From DAOTXL01 sp034435455 (GTDB taxonomy: Bacteria > Chloroflexota > Anaerolineae > JAAYZQ01), in the NCBI GenBank assembly GCA_034435455.1, contig DAOTXL010000077.1, forward strand, positions 14,183 through 78,182: a stretch of 64,000 nucleotides of DNA. Reading direction: 5' to 3'. Positions 34,675 through 44,098 of the stretch are shown in pieces. The notes under the pieces were generated by a model, which was given only the letters and a program-made list of their open reading frames with translations, had not been told where the DNA came from and did not search any database. A program made the translations under genes and the position numbers. Position 1 is the stretch's first letter. Each line of letters opens with the position of its first letter.

Positions 34675-35948
34675 ATAGCGGTCGGGGGTGGGGTGAGGAG
34701 TTGATAGATCGCCTCCACTTGCCGGGCATGCTCACCGACATCGGTCGGCGGCCGGACGTTCGCCCGCAGGCGGGGCAGGAGGTCGGGCTCATCCAGCAGG
34801 CGGTGCAGGGTTGCCCGCAGGGCAGGGACATCGCCCGGCGGAAAGTGCAGGCCGTCTATCTCGTGGCGCACCTTCTCGGCCAGCGCCCCGTGCCCGGAGA
34901 CGACGGCCGGCACCCCGGCTGCCCGCGCTTCGAGAAGGACCAGCGGCGAGTTCTCATACCACAGCGAGGGTACCACCAGCACATCGCTGTCGGCCAGGGC
35001 TTCGCCCACCCGCTCGTTGTCCAGACGGCCCATCAGTTGGGCCTCGGGATGGGTCAGCATCCGGCGCAGCCGGTCGGTATAGGCGGGAAAGACTGTCGGG
35101 TCGCCCCAGATGCGCAGCCGGGCGACCCCGTGTGGCAGGCCGTTGAAGGCTTCAACCAGAATGTGGACCCCTTTTTGCCAGGCCAGTGAACCGATGAAGG
35201 TAATGCGCAACCGGCCATCGGACGGGAGGCGGGGAAAGCGACGGATGCGCTCGACCGGCAGACCATAATCCAGGTCGAGGAGCTGTCCGGCAGGAAAGCC
35301 GGCAGCCCGGTACTGCTCCAGCAAAAAGCGGGAAGGGGCAATAAGCCGGTCGGCGTAGAAGGCGGCCCGTTTCACCAACCGGTCGCGCCACAGGAACAGC
35401 GGGGCCACGGCCGGCCGCAGCCAGGGCACCAGCGGCGAGGGGAAGCGCGCCGCTGCCGCACAGCGCACGCAGTTCATGCCCAGTGCCTTGCCCCGACAGG
35501 TCCGGGCGTCGGGCCAGATGAGCTGTGAATTGCTGCACAGGAACCAGAAATCGTGCAGGGTGAGCACGACCGGCACGCCGGCCCGCCGGGCAATCGGCAG
35601 CAGCCGCGCCGACAGGGCCATCACGTGCTGGAAATGAACCAGGTCGGGCCGGAAGTCGGCCAGGAAACGGGCAAAGGCGGCCTCGATCCGGCGGTTGAGG
35701 AAGGTGTCAAAGAACTGGCCGGCCACCGAGGCCCGCAGCCCGCCGGGATTGCAGGACACCCGGTGAGTCGGCACACCGTCTGTCTCGCCGTCAATCTCGG
35801 CAAAAGGCGGGCCATGATGGTCGTCGTGGCGGTAAAAGACGACGACCTGGTGGCGGGTGCGCAGTTCCTGGGCCAGATGACAGGTATAGACCTCCACGCC
35901 GGCCAGGGCATGGGGCGGAAATTTGTGAGAAACGAGCAGAATCTTCAT
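34671..35948 (-). CDS. GT4-family glycosyltransferase
   Basis: This is a 425-residue, GT-B fold protein. KILLVSHKFPPHALAGVEVY opens it, with the acceptor-side HDFWFLCSNSQLIWPD and a cysteine pair CRGKALGMNCVRC typical of WcaI/WbuB-like and related GT4 enzymes. Donor side: ITFIGSLAWQKGVHILVEAF and VPSLWYENSPLVLLEARAAGVP, with the E-x7-E motif. ATG 35948 is one base after the upstream GT4 stop. Some of the longer upstream frame was rejected because it lies inside that gene. Confidence 0.92.
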   Translation of the reverse strand: MKILLVSHKFPPHALAGVEVYTCHLAQELRTRHQVVVFYRHDDHHGPPFAEIDGETDGVPTHRVSCNPGGLRASVAGQFFDTFLNRRIEAAFARFLADFRPDLVHFQHVMALSARLLPIARRAGVPVVLTLHDFWFLCSNSQLIWPDARTCRGKALGMNCVRCAAAARFPSPLVPWLRPAVAPLFLWRDRLVKRAAFYADRLIAPSRFLLEQYRAAGFPAGQLLDLDYGLPVERIRRFPRLPSDGRLRITFIGSLAWQKGVHILVEAFNGLPHGVARLRIWGDPTVFPAYTDRLRRMLTHPEAQLMGRLDNERVGEALADSDVLVVPSLWYENSPLVLLEARAAGVPAVVSGHGALAEKVRHEIDGLHFPPGDVPALRATLHRLLDEPDLLPRLRANVRPPTDVGEHARQVEAIYQLLTPPPTAI

Positions 35949-35949
35949 C

Positions 35950-37248
35950 TTAGCTATCACTCTGGGGAGACGAAGCACGCCTGGCCCCGGTGCGTTGCAC
36001 CTGGTCGTAGACGCCGCGCAGGACCGGGTAGAGGCGATCCCAGGTGTAATGTCTTTCCACCCTGGCCCGCCCACGCCGGCCCATCGCCCGGCGGCGCTCC
36101 GGATCGGCCAGCAGCGCCTCGATGGCCTGCGCCAGGGCGGCCACATCGCCGAACTCCACCAGCAGGCCATCCTGACCGTCCTCAATGACATCCGGCACGC
36201 CGCCGGCGCGGCAGCCGATCACCGGCCGGCCATAGGCCCACGCCTCCAGGTAGACGATGCCAAACGAGTCCACCCGCGAGGGCAGGGCCAGGATGTCGGT
36301 GGCAGCCAGCAGGTCCTGTTTGAGCGAACCCCCCACCACCCCCAGCCGTCGGATATGCTGCCGGTGCTCCTCCGGCAAGGCATGATAGACCTGTTCAAAG
36401 GTAGAGGGGACCACCGCCGGCCCGGCGATAGCCAGCGTTGCCTGCCGGCCGGCATCCCACAGGCGCTGCATGGCCCGCAGCAGGTGGACAATGCCTTTGT
36501 CATCGGTGAGCGCCCCCAGAAAGGTCACCACCGGCCCGGCGATGCCCTGCTCGGCCCGGAAAAGGGCCCCGTTGCCACCGCGCAACTCATCCAGGTCCAC
36601 CCCCATGCCCAGGCGCACCAGCCGCGCCTCCGGCACGCCCAGGCCGGCCAGCGCCCGCGCTTCGAGGCCGGTCTGGACGATCACCGCCTCGGCATCGCGC
36701 AGGACGGCCAGTTGGTGGGGCATGGTGTGGTAGCGCTGCACTGCCCGCCCGCCGATATGGACAAACGGGGTGACGACAAAGGGCACTCCGTGGCGGCGGG
36801 CGTAGCGATGGCCGGCCAGGAGCAGCCGATCCGCCGCAATATCCACGCCATGCACCAGGTCAAAACCTGGCCCCAAGTTCTCCAGCGTGTCCTCCAGCGC
36901 CGGCACGCGAGGCATGGCCTGGGCCAGCCACCGCAGCAGCGGCCGGGCGATGAGCGGCAGGCGGGCCAGCTCGATGGCCAGGCGACGCAGCAGGTAAAAG
37001 CTCAGCGGGGCAAGGGGCAGGTGCGCCAGCCGGCAACGGACCACCCGCACACCGCCGAGGGTTGTTTCCCGCTCCGGGAGGCGAGGCTGGCGCGGGTCCC
37101 AGAAGCAGTGGATGCCGGTCGCATCGGTGGTGACCACCACCACCTGGTGGCCGTCGCCGGCCAGCCGCTCCGACATGGCCCGCAGGTAGGTCTGAGCGCC
37201 GCCGACGAACGGCCAGTAACCGGGGATGATGTGCAGGATGCAGCTCAT
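35950..37248 (-). CDS. GT4-family glycosyltransferase
   Basis: This is a 432-residue protein. CILHIIPGYWPFVGGAQTYL opens it with the glycine-rich acceptor loop; HGVDIAADRLLLAG follows. Donor domain: VVTFLGALTDDKGIVHLLRAM and ALPSRVDSFGIVYLEAWAYG with the DSFGIVYLE form of E-x7-E. ATG 37248 overlaps the stop of the secreted protein upstream (ATGA). Specificity unknown. Confidence 0.92.
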   Translation of the reverse strand: MSCILHIIPGYWPFVGGAQTYLRAMSERLAGDGHQVVVVTTDATGIHCFWDPRQPRLPERETTLGGVRVVRCRLAHLPLAPLSFYLLRRLAIELARLPLIARPLLRWLAQAMPRVPALEDTLENLGPGFDLVHGVDIAADRLLLAGHRYARRHGVPFVVTPFVHIGGRAVQRYHTMPHQLAVLRDAEAVIVQTGLEARALAGLGVPEARLVRLGMGVDLDELRGGNGALFRAEQGIAGPVVTFLGALTDDKGIVHLLRAMQRLWDAGRQATLAIAGPAVVPSTFEQVYHALPEEHRQHIRRLGVVGGSLKQDLLAATDILALPSRVDSFGIVYLEAWAYGRPVIGCRAGGVPDVIEDGQDGLLVEFGDVAALAQAIEALLADPERRRAMGRRGRARVERHYTWDRLYPVLRGVYDQVQRTGARRASSPQSDS

Positions 37249-38705
37249 CTCACCGCGCCGGGATAAAAGTCCAACAGGCGCCCCAGGTCGTCGAACCAGC
37301 CGCAGGGACAGCCGGTGGGTTCCTCCCCCTCCATGATGACGAACGGCAAGAAGATGCTGTACGTGCCGGTGGGCACAACGGAGGGGCGGAGGGCCCCCTC
37401 CGTCACCGTCGTCGGCCCGGAGGCGGCAGAGGGTCGCCAGGCAGGGCCGGCCATCTTGACCGGCACCCATTGCCCTTCGCCTGTAGAGCGGATCACCTGC
37501 AGGTAGACGATCTCCAGTTCCATTTCGACCTCGTAGATGCGTTGCAGGAGGCCGTCCGGGCAGTTGCCCTGGGTGAAGCAGTTGTCATAGGGGATGCCGG
37601 CAGGGATGACATATTCCGGCGGGGCCAGTTGGGTCGGATTGCGGAGTTGGGGCAGGAATTCGCTATTCGGCGCCTGGTCGGCGTCGCGCCAGGCCACTTC
37701 CAGGGGAAAGGCGGCGGAAAAGTGCAGGTCGCCGGATAACAGGGCTGTATCCCTGGCCAGGCGATAGGTGCCCGATGAGAGGCGGTCGGCATTCAGGTAG
37801 GGTGGTTTGCCGGACGAATCGGTGTAGGGGTCGCCGGGCATGGGCGGATACTTGAGCAGGAAATAGTTGGCCCCTGGCGGTATATTGAGCAGGATACGGC
37901 CATGCCGGTCGGGGTAGGTGGCGCGCAACTGGTCCATCAACGGCTGAAAGATGCCCAGCCAGCCGACACCGATGTAGGACTGGAAGGTGGCCTGCTGCGT
38001 GCCGGCCACGGAGGCTCGCACGGCGGGGGGGAAGTGCAGAGTAAAGACGCCGGTCAGGGGGTAGTAGTCCGCCCCTGGCAGCCTGATCCAGCAGCCGCTG
38101 TTGGGCGGGAGGGTCAGGCCGTCCGGTCCCAGGGGCAGGGGAAGCGGTTGTCCGACGCCATAGTGATCCTCCGGGTAGCGGAAGGGTTGGGTGCTGTTGG
38201 CGATGGGCTGGCCGGTGCCCATGCGGGTGGTGTCCAGCCACCAGATCTGCTGTGTCACCTCCGCCCCGGTCACATCGAATACCCGCAGCGTGGAGGTCGG
38301 CACGGCGCTGGCCAGGTGGTCAAAGCGGGGCGGCTGGCCCAGGCAGCCGAACAGGGTCATCTGGTTGTTGGGCACTCCGGCCACAGTCATAAAACGCGGA
38401 TAGATGGTGGTGGTGATGACCACCATATCGCCGTGGCGCGACCCTGCCTGGTAGACGACGAGGCCGGCCCAGTCGCTCCAGGACAGGATCGTGCCCTGCA
38501 GGTACTCATCCGGGATGGCGCCGACCAGCTCGACCAGGCTCAGGCCGCGCGGTTCCAGCCAGTCGGGCATGGCTGCCGGAGTGGGGGCGGCCCCGGCGAC
38601 CAGGGCGACCAGGGCGGCCAGCAGCAGGGCCAGGCTGAGGAGCAGGTAGCGGCGGCGGGGCAGCCTGGTTTCGCCAGAGCCACACCCCAGAGGACACTCA
38701 TTCAC
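37245..38705 (-). CDS. Secreted/membrane-anchored protein with LPF tail, unknown function
   Basis: This is a 486-residue protein. A basic N-terminus (RLPRRR) precedes a long hydrophobic segment (YLLLSLALLLAALVALVAGA), a signal peptide or anchor. The large body has WSDWAGLVVYQAGSRHGDM, FRYPEDHYGVG and FTLHFPP and no recognised domain. Near the end GTYSIFLPFVIMEGEE is followed by a 25-residue cysteine-containing extension. It sits between the sulfotransferase and GT4 genes. The GTG start overlaps the sulfotransferase stop by 8 bases. I do not recognise the family; a surface protein is inferred. Confidence 0.65.
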   Translation of the reverse strand: MNECPLGCGSGETRLPRRRYLLLSLALLLAALVALVAGAAPTPAAMPDWLEPRGLSLVELVGAIPDEYLQGTILSWSDWAGLVVYQAGSRHGDMVVITTTIYPRFMTVAGVPNNQMTLFGCLGQPPRFDHLASAVPTSTLRVFDVTGAEVTQQIWWLDTTRMGTGQPIANSTQPFRYPEDHYGVGQPLPLPLGPDGLTLPPNSGCWIRLPGADYYPLTGVFTLHFPPAVRASVAGTQQATFQSYIGVGWLGIFQPLMDQLRATYPDRHGRILLNIPPGANYFLLKYPPMPGDPYTDSSGKPPYLNADRLSSGTYRLARDTALLSGDLHFSAAFPLEVAWRDADQAPNSEFLPQLRNPTQLAPPEYVIPAGIPYDNCFTQGNCPDGLLQRIYEVEMELEIVYLQVIRSTGEGQWVPVKMAGPAWRPSAASGPTTVTEGALRPSVVPTGTYSIFLPFVIMEGEEPTGCPCGWFDDLGRLLDFYPGAVR

Positions 38706-39747
38706 CTCGCACCTCGTTTCTGTGCTTCCCCAGCCAGAGCGTTTCTTGCAGTCGGGAGAGGTCGCGCCACATCTCGGTCAGCGCTTCGGTAACAGCGGCG
38801 TTGAAGCGGTTCTGCTGCTCGACGATAGGGTTGATGTACCAGCGCAGCAGACGACGGATCACCTTTTGGGCCAGCGCCTCGACCTTGGGCCACAGCCCCG
38901 GCGGCCAGGTTGGCCAGGCGATGGGCAGGTGCGGGTTGACCATGGTGACGGTGCGCAATCGCTCCAGGACAAGGGGCACGCGCGACAGCGGGATGAGGGA
39001 GTAGTCCTGGTCTAACGAGTAACCGAGGGCGGCGAACTGGGCAGGGTAGGGCCCCTGCCGCAGCAGATCCACAATCATGGGCGGCAGTTCTGAGCGCCAG
39101 CCGCCCACCTGGCCTTTACGGAAGAAGCGGGGATCCATGCCGGGCATATGGCGCATCTGCTCAAAGGTCCATGCACCCGCCACATCCCTGATGCGTTCGA
39201 GGCGAACCTCCTGGATCGAGGCTGTCAGAACCTCCAGGGCAGCAACCGGGTCATGCTTGAGGTCTTCGTAGCGGACCACGCAGGACTTGCCGGAGCGTAG
39301 CCAGCTCAGCGAGATGTCAAGCGCAGTCGAAAAGCCATCCCGGACGTAGGCGGCGGTATGTTCGCCGATCGTCCCCTCGTCAAGGGCCATGATCGGTGCC
39401 CGATCGCGTTCCGAAAAGACCACCTCAGCGCCGAAGGCCCGCACATAGTGGAACAGGGAAACGAGTACATCACACGGGTGGCGAAGGGTGGTCACCAGCA
39501 CCACGCCGTTGCGCTCTGCCCAGTCAATCAGGTCCGGACGGGCGGCGTAGTGCTGGTGAGCCACCCAGCGTGGGCCCAACGCCTCGGCCTCGGCGACGTT
39601 GAATTCGATGCTGTTTAGCTCCCCGATCGGCAGATCGTAGAGGTTGGCCAGTAGATATTTGATCCACGTGTTGCCAGTCTTGGGGGTGCTGACAATCAGG
39701 ATCTTCAAATTGTCCGTGTTTGGCACGATTCCTGAAGTTGCGTTCAT
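38698..39747 (-). CDS. Sulfotransferase (PAPS-dependent)
   Basis: This is a 349-residue protein. The 5'-phosphosulfate loop is LIVSTPKTGNTWIKYLL (~residues 16-32) and the 3'-phosphate site is TTLRHPCDVLVSLFHYVRAFG (~85-105, split). CVVRYEDLKHDP matches the Sulfotransfer_1 family. It would transfer sulfate from PAPS to a sugar hydroxyl of the glycan. The C-terminal ~100 residues are extra and helical. ATG 39747 with GGGGGCGGGAGC upstream is preferred; ATG 39771 would add eight residues without an SD. Confidence 0.88.
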   Translation of the reverse strand: MNATSGIVPNTDNLKILIVSTPKTGNTWIKYLLANLYDLPIGELNSIEFNVAEAEALGPRWVAHQHYAARPDLIDWAERNGVVLVTTLRHPCDVLVSLFHYVRAFGAEVVFSERDRAPIMALDEGTIGEHTAAYVRDGFSTALDISLSWLRSGKSCVVRYEDLKHDPVAALEVLTASIQEVRLERIRDVAGAWTFEQMRHMPGMDPRFFRKGQVGGWRSELPPMIVDLLRQGPYPAQFAALGYSLDQDYSLIPLSRVPLVLERLRTVTMVNPHLPIAWPTWPPGLWPKVEALAQKVIRRLLRWYINPIVEQQNRFNAAVTEALTEMWRDLSRLQETLWLGKHRNEVRGE

Positions 39748-39781
39748 GCTCCCGCCCCCTGGAACAAACATGCGTTGCCCA

Positions 39782-40965
39782 TCAATGCTTCGCGGCCAAA
39801 ACGATATCCTGGCCGCTCAACCAGGTTTGCCGACCGCACCAGGCTCCGTAATGGACAGGCTCCATGAGCTGAAAGCCATGCTTCTCATACAGACGCCGGA
39901 TGAACGATTCGTCGTAGGCGACAATAGCTTCGGGCACGTTGATGCTTTCAACCCGGTAGTGCCCGAAATCGAACTTGAGCTCCCAGCGAGCTTTTTTGTC
40001 TCTGATAAGTTGCCGCGATTCAGGATTGAGCAGGAAATAGGTGTGAGGGTTCGGCCCCCTGCCTTTAACAGGCGATGGATCTCGGAAAAGTAATGGTCCA
40101 TGTCCGCCGGCAGCATATGGGTAAAAACAGAGGTCAGGAAGATAAAGTCGAAGGATTGGTCGTCGTAGGGGAATCTGTACTGAGAGGCCTGATATTTGCC
40201 GTTTGGATTGTAGCTTTTATTGAACAGATCCGCATGAACAAAGTGAAAGTTGGGATGTTTGGGGGTGATATTCTCTCGACACCAATCAATGCACGTTTTT
40301 GAAATGTCCATCCCCTCGTAGCGACCATTCCGGTTCAGATAGCCGGTCAGGGGGATGGCCATGCGCCCGATTCCACAGCCGATTTCGAGCACCCTTTCGT
40401 GAGGCTGCAAACCGGCCAATTCCACAAAATAAGTCAGGAACGCCTCCCCAATTTCCTTAAAAGGGCCATCTCCCACGAAATCTTTGAGGGGCGTATGCAT
40501 GAACAAGGGATTCTCCAGGGAGCTCGGCGCAAGGGTCACCAGCCTGGGGCTGGCTGCCAATTCAGCTTTGGGCGAGAATCGTACGTGGATAGAATGCGGT
40601 TGTCCATCCTTCAGGATATGGGGGATGACGTACGTGAAGGCATGTCTTCCGTCCCCTTTCCCCGCTTCGTACAGATCCTGGCGAAAACCGTCGGCCCATA
40701 CCGTGTCGACCAGGGTATCACCATCCCAGATCTCGACCGCGATTGGGACGTTGGGTCGAGTCCGATCCCAGGCCCAGCCCACGATGATCTCGGCATCACA
40801 ATGGTCCACAACGCCTTCCAGGTCGAGGCTATGAGCAGCGACTCGGGCGAACTCTCTGCTCAGAACCGTTTGAATCTCCTCCTGCAAAACGGTTCGCAAG
40901 GATTCTCGAAGAGCTCGGCGCACGCTCTTGGGAATCAATCTCATCACAAAAGGTCCCAATTCCAT
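39782..40965 (-). CDS. SAM-dependent methyltransferase with frameshift
   Basis: Residues ~45-150 form a beta-sandwich-like N-terminal domain (VDHCDAEIIVGWAWDRTRPN). The methyltransferase fold follows: RVLEIGCGIGRMAIPLTGYL near 195 and FIFLTSVFTHMLPADMDHYF. After LLKAGGR the frame breaks near 40050-40062. In the main frame it ends at 39817 with unlike sequence. Moving one frame restores TYFLLNPESRQLIRDKKARW and an expected C-terminus ending at the TGA at 39782-39784. The break lies at a run of five Gs on the minus strand, so a lost base (real or assembly error) is likely. Richer in A/T than its neighbours by eye. Confidence 0.8.
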
Positions 40966-41043
40966 CTTTGTATCTCCTGTACTTTGGACCTGGCACCCTG
41001 TCGGGGTAGGCTTGTGGAAGCTCTCAGGATCAAAATCGAGGCT

Positions 41044-41106
41044 TTAGCCGGTGAAAGCGGACGAGTTCCTGTCCATGTCAGGCACAATTCTTGGGGCTGC
41101 GTTCAT
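41044..41106 (-). pseudogene. Remnant of a second sulfotransferase start
   Basis: An ATG after AAAGGGAAT begins MNAAPRIVPDMDRN and stops after 20 residues. The first 14 codons match the start of the sulfotransferase at 39747 (MNATSGIVPNTDN), about three quarters identical at DNA level by eye. It looks like the leftover 5' end of a duplicated gene in the gap between two methyltransferases. Confidence 0.45.
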
Positions 41107-41123
41107 ATTCCCTTTCCTCGGAG

Positions 41124-41891
41124 TCAGGAGGCTGTCGGTTTGCGCAAGAGGAATAGATCCTGGCTGGGATTTCCCCTGGCGCCTTCTGGAATGAAATCTA
41201 CCACATTCCATCCCCGGGCCAGTTTCTCACGCACATATTGTTCAGGGTGAAATGCAGCGCACATATTGGTCCCTGCGTATTCTTCACCGAGGATGACGAG
41301 GCGACCAAGCCGGAATTGCTCCTGCTCTTGGGGTGGCAGAATGTTGAGATAGTGTTCGCCGTGGACGGTGATCAGAAGGTAACCACCCGGCCTGAGTATC
41401 CTGAACAACTCGCCGATCCAAAAAAACTGCTGCTCTTCCGTCAGATGGGTAAAGACTGACAGGGCGTAAATAAAACCGAATTTGTTGTCCGCGTAATCCA
41501 GCCTACCACACAACTCATTTGTCTGAAAATGGGCAAAAGGCAGTTCGACCCGGCACCAGTTGATCAGCCTGAGGTTGTAGTCTGTGCCGTATAACTCGAC
41601 CTCCTGTAACGATTTCCAATGGCGCATGATCCGCCCACAACCGCAACCAAAGTCGAGGATGGGGCTGACGTCGGCCAGGCTCAGGCCGTGCTTTTGCAGG
41701 ATGTCGAGGATACTTTGAGCACCCCAGGCTCCCGCCTTCAGGAACCAGGAAACATCCTCCGAGCCGGCAGCCAGGAAGATCAATTCGGCCGGGGGGATGG
41801 GCAGATTGCCCTGCATCCGATTCCACGCCCGCAGGGCAAAATTCCGTACCTCGGATCGCGGCGACAATTTTCTCACTGTTTCACTCTCCAT
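41124..41891 (-). CDS. Class I SAM-dependent methyltransferase
   Basis: This is a 255-residue protein. Motif I ILDFGCGCGRIMRHW (~residues 78-92), then ELYGTDYNLRLINWC and FGFIYALSVFTHLTEEQQ. RILRPGGYLLITVHGEHYL continues the fold. Same broad subfamily as the frameshifted neighbour (SVFTH motif shared) but without the N-terminal domain. ATG 41891 directly abuts the GT4 stop at 41892. Target unknown, probably a glycan sugar. Confidence 0.83.
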   Translation of the reverse strand: MESETVRKLSPRSEVRNFALRAWNRMQGNLPIPPAELIFLAAGSEDVSWFLKAGAWGAQSILDILQKHGLSLADVSPILDFGCGCGRIMRHWKSLQEVELYGTDYNLRLINWCRVELPFAHFQTNELCGRLDYADNKFGFIYALSVFTHLTEEQQFFWIGELFRILRPGGYLLITVHGEHYLNILPPQEQEQFRLGRLVILGEEYAGTNMCAAFHPEQYVREKLARGWNVVDFIPEGARGNPSQDLFLLRKPTAS

Positions 41892-43124
41892 CTAAGAGAT
41901 TGCCTGTTCATACGCTTCCCGGAACCGGGCCACGGCCACATCCCAGGTGTATCGTTCCAGCACCTTTTCCCGCCCCCGCCGCGCCAGCCGCTCGCGGAGC
42001 GCCTCATCGGTCAGCAGCTCCAGGATCGCGCTGGCCAACTGCGGCACATCCCCGTAGGGCACCAGCAGGCCGTCCTCCCACTCGTCTATCACGGTGGGGA
42101 TGGCCCCGCTGCGGCAGCCGACTACCGGCTTGCCGGCCGCCCAGGCCTCGATGAAGGTGATGCCAAACGATTCGTGGCCTGAGGGTGAGACAAAAATATC
42201 GCAGGCGGCGAAAATCTCGGCCTTTTCCGCCTCGCTAAAGTTGGGGATGAGCTGAATGCGGTCCCGTTCCTGCGGCGAAAAGGTCTCCAGCACGCGGTCC
42301 AGGTGCGGCGAATAGGTCGTCCGCCCCCCGGCGACGATGAGCCTGGCCTCCGGCATCTGCCGCCACACCAGGCGCATGGCGTGATATAGCCCGTCAATCC
42401 CCTTGTGCGCCGCCTGCTGGCCGATGAAGGCGATCACCGGCGCGTCCTCCCAGCCCAGCGCGCGGCGCAGCGCGCTCCCGTCGGCGGTTTGGAACGGCTG
42501 CGGGTCCACGCCGGGCGAGGCGATCCGCACCCGGTCGGCGGGAAAGCCTCTGGAAACGACCCAATCTCGCTCGAATGGCGTGTAGGCGATGTAGATGTCG
42601 CAGAGGGCGATGGCCTTGTAGATGATCGGCCGGTCGTAGCTCCAGCGGTCGCCGGGGTGGAGCGCCCCGCAAAAGACCAGCGGCAGACGGTTGAACCGTT
42701 TGCCCACGGCAGCATAGTACATGTGCAGCAGCGGAAAGGCCGAGGCGACCAGTACGTCGGCCTGAGCGCGACAAATGGCCCGGAACATCGGCCAGGAGAT
42801 GGGGCCGTGGTACAGGGTGCGCAGCAGGTCGTTGAACGGCCAGTTGTGGCGAAAGGCGGTAGATTGCAGCCGCACCAGATACGGCGCCAGGCGGTTATTG
42901 ACCGGGAAGCGGCGGATGCGGACCCCGTTCAACTCCTCATCCTCACGGATGGGAATGGCCGGCTCGACCGGGTCCACGAAAAAGCCGGGATTGTAGCCGT
43001 TGGTCGTGTAGACGGTCACCCGGTCGCCATAGCGGGAAACCAACCCCTCCGAGATGCGCTGGAAGAGGAACTCGGTGCCGCCGATGGCCGGATAGTAGCC
43101 GTGAACCACGTGCAAAACATTCAT
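41892..43124 (-). CDS. GT4-family glycosyltransferase
   Basis: This is a 410-residue protein. NVLHVVHGYYPAIGGTEFLF gives the acceptor glycine loop; the donor domain has VIAFIGQQAAHKGIDGLYHA and VSPSGHESFGITFIEAWAAG, the E-x7-E motif. It is closely similar in style to the 35950 gene. ATG 43124 lacks an obvious SD; a TATAAT at 43196-43201 has no matching -35, so its promoter is uncertain. Confidence 0.92.
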   Translation of the reverse strand: MNVLHVVHGYYPAIGGTEFLFQRISEGLVSRYGDRVTVYTTNGYNPGFFVDPVEPAIPIREDEELNGVRIRRFPVNNRLAPYLVRLQSTAFRHNWPFNDLLRTLYHGPISWPMFRAICRAQADVLVASAFPLLHMYYAAVGKRFNRLPLVFCGALHPGDRWSYDRPIIYKAIALCDIYIAYTPFERDWVVSRGFPADRVRIASPGVDPQPFQTADGSALRRALGWEDAPVIAFIGQQAAHKGIDGLYHAMRLVWRQMPEARLIVAGGRTTYSPHLDRVLETFSPQERDRIQLIPNFSEAEKAEIFAACDIFVSPSGHESFGITFIEAWAAGKPVVGCRSGAIPTVIDEWEDGLLVPYGDVPQLASAILELLTDEALRERLARRGREKVLERYTWDVAVARFREAYEQAIS

Positions 43125-43210
43125 GGCACAGGATTTAAGTTTCTGTGATCTGTTTCTCCAGGGCAGGATGCCTCGACAATGTTAAATTAACATAAATTAT
43201 AGACGGGGCG

Positions 43211-43306
43211 GACCTCACCCCATCCCCCAACCCCCTGGCCCTCTCCTCCGAATTCCGAATTCGGAATTCCGAATTCGGAAGGGGGCCAGGGGGTAGGGGT
43301 GAGGTC
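43211..43306. repeat. 96-bp inverted repeat with four EcoRI-type hexamers
   Basis: Outer arms GACCTCACCCC (43211-43221) and GGGGTGAGGTC (43296-43306), inner arms CCCCCTGGCCCTC / AGGGGGCCAGGGGG, and a centre with GAATTC four times within ~30 bases. It lies between the nucleotidyltransferase stop and the GT4 start and belongs to the same family as the element inside the GT-C gene at 33909-33971. Confidence 0.75.
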
Positions 43307-43330
43307 GAATCGAACATGGTCGAGATACTC

Positions 43331-44098
43331 CTACAGATGGAACTTGCGCAGGGCCGTGTCCAGCTCCTCGGCCGTGCCGATGTCCAGGTACTGGCCATCG
43401 GCAAAATAGAGGCCATACACCGCCAGGCCCTGCCGCAGGGCCTCACCAAACACCTCCGACAGGACCACTTCGCGCTCCTCATGGGCAATCTGCGCCAAAA
43501 AGTCGTGCATCAGCCCGGTGAAGCGGCTGCCCCAGCAACAGATGCCCCAGGTGTTATACAGGTCGGTCTGACGGGGTTTGTCTATATTGTAGAGGACACG
43601 GCCCTCCTCATCCAGTTTGACCGGGCTGAATTTCCAGGGTGTGTCGGTGTCAAAGATGCCGAGCGTCAGGTCGGCCTGCCGGGCGCGGTGGTAAGCCACC
43701 AGCCGGACAAAGGCATCCCGTGGCTCGACGATGGTGTCGGGCATGCCAAAGATGACCGTCTCGCCCCGCAGCCAGGGATAGGCCAGGTCCAGGGCGAACG
43801 GCATCCCGCGCAGCACGTCCTGGTAGAGGTAGGCCACGTTGGTGCCAAAGCGCCGGCCCGCGCCGTAGTAGCGCATGATATCCTGCTTGTTCTCCCCCAG
43901 GACAATAAAGATCCGCCGCGCACCGGCGGTCACCATCTGCTCAAACAGATATTGGCTGATGACCTTGGGACGGCGTTCCACCTTCCCTCTGACCTGGAAA
44001 TCCTGATAGCCTACCGGGAACAGCTCTTTTGGGCAGGGGAAGGGGGCCAGCCGGGTGCCCTGGCCGGCGGCCGGGATGAGGCCCACAATGTCACTCAT
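43331..44098 (-). CDS. Sugar nucleotidyltransferase
   Basis: This is a 255-residue protein. The nucleotide motif is GLIPAAGQGTRLAPFPCPKE (~residues 6-25), with LFPVGYQD and the later IFGMPDTIVEP metal-site region. C-terminal ADGQYLDIGTAEELDTAL is typical of RmlA/GalU-type enzymes. It activates a sugar phosphate to an NDP-sugar for the local transferases; base and sugar unknown. ATG 44098 has GGAG six bases upstream; GTG 44104 overlaps that SD and is less likely. Confidence 0.9.
   Translation of the reverse strand: MSDIVGLIPAAGQGTRLAPFPCPKELFPVGYQDFQVRGKVERRPKVISQYLFEQMVTAGARRIFIVLGENKQDIMRYYGAGRRFGTNVAYLYQDVLRGMPFALDLAYPWLRGETVIFGMPDTIVEPRDAFVRLVAYHRARQADLTLGIFDTDTPWKFSPVKLDEEGRVLYNIDKPRQTDLYNTWGICCWGSRFTGLMHDFLAQIAHEEREVVLSEVFGEALRQGLAVYGLYFADGQYLDIGTAEELDTALRKFHL

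Noticed and set aside
43196..43224. Promoter for the GT4 gene at 43124 (TATAAT at 43196-43201)
   Set aside because: No acceptable -35 at 16-18 bases; the sequence there belongs to the inverted repeat.
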